This document shows, one piece after another, positions 60,719-64,000 of a DNA stretch of 64,000 nt. Origin of the DNA: Streptomyces sp. NA02950 (GTDB taxonomy: Bacteria; Actinomycetota; Actinomycetes; Streptomycetales; Streptomycetaceae); assembly GCF_013364155.1 (NCBI RefSeq), contig NZ_CP054916.1, positions 6,569,001 through 6,633,000 of the forward strand, read 5' to 3'. The position numbers and the translations under genes were made by a program. The stretch's first letter is position 1. The number at the start of each line of letters is the position of its first letter. The notes under the pieces are model-generated. The model had not been told where the DNA came from. It saw only the letters and a program-made list of their open reading frames with translations, and searched no databases.

Positions 60719-61816
60719 TCAGCCGCAGCTGAGGGCAAGGCCCTCGGGGCCCGGCTCTCCGGAGAGCGGGGTGGTGGGCTCCGGTCCGGCGGAAGCCGGG
60801 AGTCCGAGGGCCGGGAGGACGGGAACCAGGATGCCGGGGGCCGGGACGCCGGAGCGCAATACCGGCTGGACGGTGCCTTGGTGGGACGTCCGCTGGGCCG
60901 GTGGGACCGGGACCGGGAGGGCGGCCGGGACCGGCTGACGGGATGCCGGGGCGGATCCGGCCGGGCGGGGTGCGGGTCCGGCCGGCTGCTGGGCGCGGGA
61001 GAGCAGCACCACGCCGCGGGCCGCCGCCGCGGCGCCCGCGAGGGCGAGCGCGGTACCGGCCGGGCCGCCGTGCAGGCGCTCGCCCAGCAGAGCGATGCCG
61101 ATGGCCGCCGCGGCGACCGGGTTGGCCAGGGTCAGGGTGGCCAGCGGGGCGCCCAGGCCGCCGCCCGCGTAGGCGGTCTGGGAGAGCAGCAGACCGCTCA
61201 CCGCGAACGCCGCGACCAGGACGGCCACCGCCAGTACGGGCCAGGACAGCACGGCGGTCCCGGTGCGGGCGGTGAGCGCGACCGTGAGGGTCTGGGTGAG
61301 TGCCGAGGCGACTCCGGAGGCGATACCGGACGCCGCGGCGAACCGCAGGCCCCGGCCGCCCGGACCCCGTCCGGGCCGGGTGAGCACGGTGATCAGGGCC
61401 AGTACGACGGCCGCCACCGACAGTGCCTCGGACAGGGCGAGGGTGTCCTCCGGCGCGGCGCCACCGGTGACCGGCAGCAGGGCGCCGAGGCCGAGCAGGG
61501 CCAGCGCGGTGCCGCGCCATTCGGTCCGCAGGACCCGTCGGCCCGCCAGCCGCGCGCCCAGCGGGACGGCGGCGACCAGGGTGAGCGCGCCCAGCGGCTG
61601 GACGAGGGTGAGCGGGCCGTACGTCAGCGCCGCGACATGCAGCAGGGCGCCGGTCGCGTTCAGCCCGACCGCTCCCCACCAGGCGCCGCACAGCAGCAGC
61701 CCGGCGACACCGCCCCGGCGGCCGGTGCCGGCCAGCCGCTCCTGGGCCACGGCCGCGGTCGCGTAGGCCACGGCGGAGGCGAGAGCGAGTACGACGGCTA
61801 TCAGACTCGGGTCCAT
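60719..61816 (-). CDS. DMT-family (EamA-type) transporter
   Basis: 365-aa inner-membrane protein with about ten hydrophobic helices in two EamA-like halves (IAVVLALASAVAYATAAVAQ, LTYGPLTLVQPLGALTLVAA, and LATLTLANPVAAAAIGIALL with GERLHGGPAGTALALAGAAA). The last 85 residues are a Pro/Ala-rich cytoplasmic tail, longer than usual for the family. It diverges from a TetR gene across a cluster of palindromic operators, so it is probably the regulated exporter. Substrate unknown. Confidence 0.85.
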   Translation of the reverse strand: MDPSLIAVVLALASAVAYATAAVAQERLAGTGRRGGVAGLLLCGAWWGAVGLNATGALLHVAALTYGPLTLVQPLGALTLVAAVPLGARLAGRRVLRTEWRGTALALLGLGALLPVTGGAAPEDTLALSEALSVAAVVLALITVLTRPGRGPGGRGLRFAAASGIASGVASALTQTLTVALTARTGTAVLSWPVLAVAVLVAAFAVSGLLLSQTAYAGGGLGAPLATLTLANPVAAAAIGIALLGERLHGGPAGTALALAGAAAAARGVVLLSRAQQPAGPAPRPAGSAPASRQPVPAALPVPVPPAQRTSHQGTVQPVLRSGVPAPGILVPVLPALGLPASAGPEPTTPLSGEPGPEGLALSCG

Positions 61817-61860
61817 CCGCCGCTCCTCCCGTCCGCCCGGCCGCCTTCCGGCCGGTCCCT

Positions 61861-61930
61861 ATCGGTACACGACTGTACCGATACGAGAGTGTACCGGTTC
61901 ACCGGTGTATCGGTACAGGAGTGTATCGAT
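61861..61930. promoter_or_regulatory. Clustered TetR operators
   Basis: ATCGGTACA (61861-61869) and TGTACCGAT (61874-61882) form a perfect 9-bp inverted repeat with a CGAC centre. A related site at 61909-61930 has ATCGGTACA-GGAG-TGTATCGAT (one mismatch). Between them lies a third, weaker copy in CGATAC-GAGA-GTGTACCG (about 61880-61895), and a half-site TCGGTACAC occurs near 61952. The neighbouring TetR protein is the likely binder. Confidence 0.72.
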
Positions 61931-62011
61931 GCCCCGATGTCTCGGTACACTGCGAACACGGGGGTGCGCACAAGGGCGCCGGGGAGCCCGGGGAATCCGA
62001 GGAGGAAGCTC

Positions 62012-62623
62012 ATGCCGTCGGAGGCCACGGCGACGCCGCAGCGCCGTTCGAAGATCACTCCCGAGCGGGAGCAGGAGTTCTACACGGCGGTGCTCGATCT
62101 GCTCCAGGAGGGCGGATACGAGGCGCTCACCATCGAGGGCGTCGCCGCCCGCACCCGCTCCAGCCGTTCCACGCTCTACCGCCAGTGGAACTCCAAGCCG
62201 CAGCTGGTGGTCGCGGCGCTGCGGTCCGGCAACCGCCGGATGGCCCTGGAGGGCATCGACACCGGCTCGCTGGAGGGCGATCTGCGCGCGGTGGCGCGGG
62301 CCGCCGGGTCCGTGTGCGGCGGGGACACCAAGCTGATGTACGCGGTCGGGCACGCCGCGCTGCACGACCCCGAGCTGCTGGAGGCGCTGCGCTCGGCGCT
62401 CATCGAGCACGAGGTGGCGGCGATCCGGGCCATGGTCCGCAGGGGTGTGGAGCGCGGGGAGGTTCCCGAGGACAACGCGGCGGCCGTGTTCGTGCCCACC
62501 CAGCTGATCGGCGCTATGCGGGTGCGCCCCCTGCTGGAAGGACGGCAGGCCGACGCCGCCTATCTCACCCGCTTCCTGGAGTCCTCGGTCTTCCCCGCAC
62601 TGGGGATCGGTGTGCGGGTCTGA
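62012..62623 (+). CDS. TetR-family transcriptional regulator
   Basis: 203-aa repressor. ATG 62012 with a GAGGAGGAAGC RBS. N-terminal HTH (EREQEFYTAVLDLLQEGGYE, ALTIEGVAARTRSSRSTLYR, QWNSKPQLVVAAL) and a C-terminal TetR_C-type ligand domain (LRAVARAAGSVCGGDTKLMY, HDPELLEALRSALIEHEVAA, TQLIGAMRVRPLLEGRQADA). Divergent from the DMT transporter with clustered palindromes between, so local repression of both genes is expected. Confidence 0.9.
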   Translation: MPSEATATPQRRSKITPEREQEFYTAVLDLLQEGGYEALTIEGVAARTRSSRSTLYRQWNSKPQLVVAALRSGNRRMALEGIDTGSLEGDLRAVARAAGSVCGGDTKLMYAVGHAALHDPELLEALRSALIEHEVAAIRAMVRRGVERGEVPEDNAAAVFVPTQLIGAMRVRPLLEGRQADAAYLTRFLESSVFPALGIGVRV

Positions 62624-62662
62624 CCCCGCACCGCGGCGGGGCCGTCAGATCGCCGTTCAGCG

Positions 62663-63538
62663 TCAGATCACCGGCGGACGGCCCAGCCGGGTCATCCGCC
62701 ACACCGTGCGCCAGCGCATCGGACGCCGGGTGCCGCACGGGGCCCGGACCCCCTCCGCGAACCCGCCCGCCCACGCCCGCAGACCGTCCAGGGCGCGGGT
62801 GCGCAGCAGCGTGAGCAGCGTCCAGCTGCCCAGATAGAGGGGGATCAGGGGCAGCGGCAGATGGCGGCGGGCCAGCCAGACCCGGTTGCGTGCCGTCATC
62901 CGGTAGTAGACGGCGTGCCGGGCGGGGGAGGTCCTGGGGTGCTGGAGCAGCAGCTCGGGGGAGTACCGCACGGTCCAGCCGTCGTCCAGTGCCCGCCAGG
63001 CGAGGTCGGTCTCCTCGTGGGTGAAGAAGAACTCGTCCGGCCAGCCGCCGATCCGCTCCAGCATCGGCACCGACAGGGCGTGGCCGCCGCCGAGGAAGGT
63101 GGTCACCTCACCGCCGCGCATCGGGTCCGAGGCGCGCAGCCGGGGGACGTGGCGGCGCTGGGTCTCGCCGTTCTCGTCGGCGATGCGGAAGCTCACGATG
63201 CCCAGCCGTGGGTCGGCCGCGTACAGATCGCGCACCGTACGGAACACATCGGGGTCGATGAGCAGTCCGTCGTCGTCGAGGTCGATCACCACATCCACGT
63301 CGCCGAACTCGCGCAGCCGCCGCAGCGCCGCGTTGCGGCCGCCCGAGACGCCCAGGTTCTCGTCCAGTTCGACCGCCGTCACATGGGCGGGGAGCTCCGG
63401 GAGCGGGGAGCCGTTGCCGACGACCACGATGCGGGTCGCCGGTACGTCCTGCTTGTCCACCGACTCCAGGAGCGCCGCCACCTCGCGGGGCCGGTTGCCC
63501 ATGGTCAGGATGGCCACACCCAGGCGCGGTTCGGACAC
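62663..63538 (-). CDS. Family 2 glycosyltransferase
   Basis: 291-aa GT-A glycosyltransferase using a nucleotide sugar. Motifs: LGVAILTMGNRPREVAALLE at the N-terminus, NLGVSGGRNAALRRLREFGD, the metal-binding DLDDDG (DxD), FLGGGHALSVPMLERIGGWP, and DEFFFTHEETDLAWRALDDG with ED-x-D-type acceptor residues. A basic amphipathic C-terminus (TRRPMRWRTVWRMTRLGRP) may associate with the membrane. Probably involved in cell-surface polysaccharide. GTG start at 63538. Confidence 0.9.
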   Translation of the reverse strand: MSEPRLGVAILTMGNRPREVAALLESVDKQDVPATRIVVVGNGSPLPELPAHVTAVELDENLGVSGGRNAALRRLREFGDVDVVIDLDDDGLLIDPDVFRTVRDLYAADPRLGIVSFRIADENGETQRRHVPRLRASDPMRGGEVTTFLGGGHALSVPMLERIGGWPDEFFFTHEETDLAWRALDDGWTVRYSPELLLQHPRTSPARHAVYYRMTARNRVWLARRHLPLPLIPLYLGSWTLLTLLRTRALDGLRAWAGGFAEGVRAPCGTRRPMRWRTVWRMTRLGRPPVI

Positions 63539-63676
63539 GACGGGACTCCAGAGCTCGGCGACGATCCCCGCGATCGTAGCCGTTCACCGAAGCGGTCACT
63601 TCCGTACAGCCGATGTTCATCATGGAACGCGCAGAAGGAACGCGCAGAAGGAACGCACAGCCAGGGGGAGTGGAGC

Positions 63677-64000
63677 TCAGCCGTCGAGGGCGGCCACCGC
63701 CTTCTTGGCGGCGCCGACCGCCCCCTCGCGTATCTCCGCGGCGGGCGGGGCCTGGTGGCTGCCGAAGTCGCTGCCGTTGTACGTCACCGTGACCGTCGCG
63801 TTGGCCACGCGGACGGTGACCACCGCCTCGCGCATGCGCTGGCCGTCCTCGGTGGTGAGCGTCTCATCGAGCCACGCCCGGTCGCCGAGGCCGGACAGCG
63901 GTTCGGCGGACTCCGGGTCCTTGCCGCCGCCCCGCGAGGTGCTCACGACGTCGTAGGCGACGTCCAGCCAGCGGTAGTCGTAGTCGTCGAGGGCATGCCA
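63677..64000 (-). CDS. 3' end of a gene extending past the right edge
   Basis: The frame is open from the window edge (WHALDDYDYRWLDVAYDVVS) to the stop at 63677, through AWLDETLTTEDGQRMREAVV, TVRVANATVTVTYNGSDFGS and GAVGAAKKAVAALDG. A beta-rich strand pattern followed by a C-terminal helix suggests a secreted or lipoprotein-type domain, possibly DUF3558-like. Start codon and N-terminus lie outside the window. Confidence 0.5.
   Translation of the reverse strand, partial: WHALDDYDYRWLDVAYDVVSTSRGGGKDPESAEPLSGLGDRAWLDETLTTEDGQRMREAVVTVRVANATVTVTYNGSDFGSHQAPPAAEIREGAVGAAKKAVAALDG

Noticed and set aside
1..64000. CRISPR arrays, rRNA or tRNA genes
   Set aside because: No regularly spaced direct repeats of CRISPR size and no tRNA/rRNA landmark sequences were seen; the only structural RNA recognised is rnpB.

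Overview
This window is Streptomyces (or very close actinomycete) chromosomal DNA. It has high G+C with GC-rich third codon positions, many GTG starts, ATGA/GTGA-overlapped operons, and typical Streptomyces families (LAL/LuxR regulators, DUF6177/DUF6507 proteins, HTH-TPR regulators, DUF2637 transfer proteins, IS5-type insertion sequences).

Left flank (1-2.9 kb): the start of a leftward Tat/Sec-type gene, a divergent LacI regulator, a MerR regulator, and the RNase P RNA gene rnpB.

Integrated island (about 2886-31736, 28.9 kb): a 23-bp core of the rnpB 3' end is repeated at 2886-2908 and 31714-31736. Just inside the left copy lie a tyrosine integrase (frameshifted), a small HTH excisionase-like gene, and a MobF/TrwC relaxase with several frameshifts. 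Just inside the right copy lie a DUF2637 transfer-type membrane protein with a cluster of short DNA repeats, a winged-helix protein and further element genes. The cargo between them is largely intact. It includes a class I FxLD-type lanthipeptide cluster at 14.8-23.6 kb (ATPase-fold regulator, isoaspartate-type methyltransferase, four-cysteine precursor, LanB, LanC, a second stand-alone SpaB_C protein and an unknown protein). A secreted 133-aa protein follows, with an ABC ATPase and two membrane proteins. IS5 and IS630 elements and remnants are scattered through the island. Reading: a former integrative/mobilizable element at rnpB whose mobility genes are eroding while the RiPP cargo is kept, unless the frameshifts are assembly errors.

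31.8-40 kb: IS debris, then a leftward operon for a type VII-like polymorphic toxin (DUF6177, DUF6507, a 723-aa toxin with a CdiA-type tRNase C-terminus, and a SitI3-like immunity protein). Next come a truncated alkyltransferase-like gene and a 1.66-kb IS5-type element with perfect 20-bp ends that carries a passenger gene.

40-54 kb: a large LAL regulator, an M4 metalloprotease, and an unusual ATP-grasp / PPDK-like / MFS operon facing a PAS-LuxR regulator across a perfect palindrome. A sigma factor fused to an anti-sigma-like zinc motif, membrane segments and an extracellular CAP domain follows.

53.5-60.7 kb: a four-gene MoxR-vWA/NB-ARC/TPR-VMAP/SEFIR set, matching the architecture of NTP-dependent biological conflict (candidate immunity) systems. 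The right end holds a DMT transporter and TetR pair with clustered operators, a family-2 glycosyltransferase, and the 3' end of a further gene.
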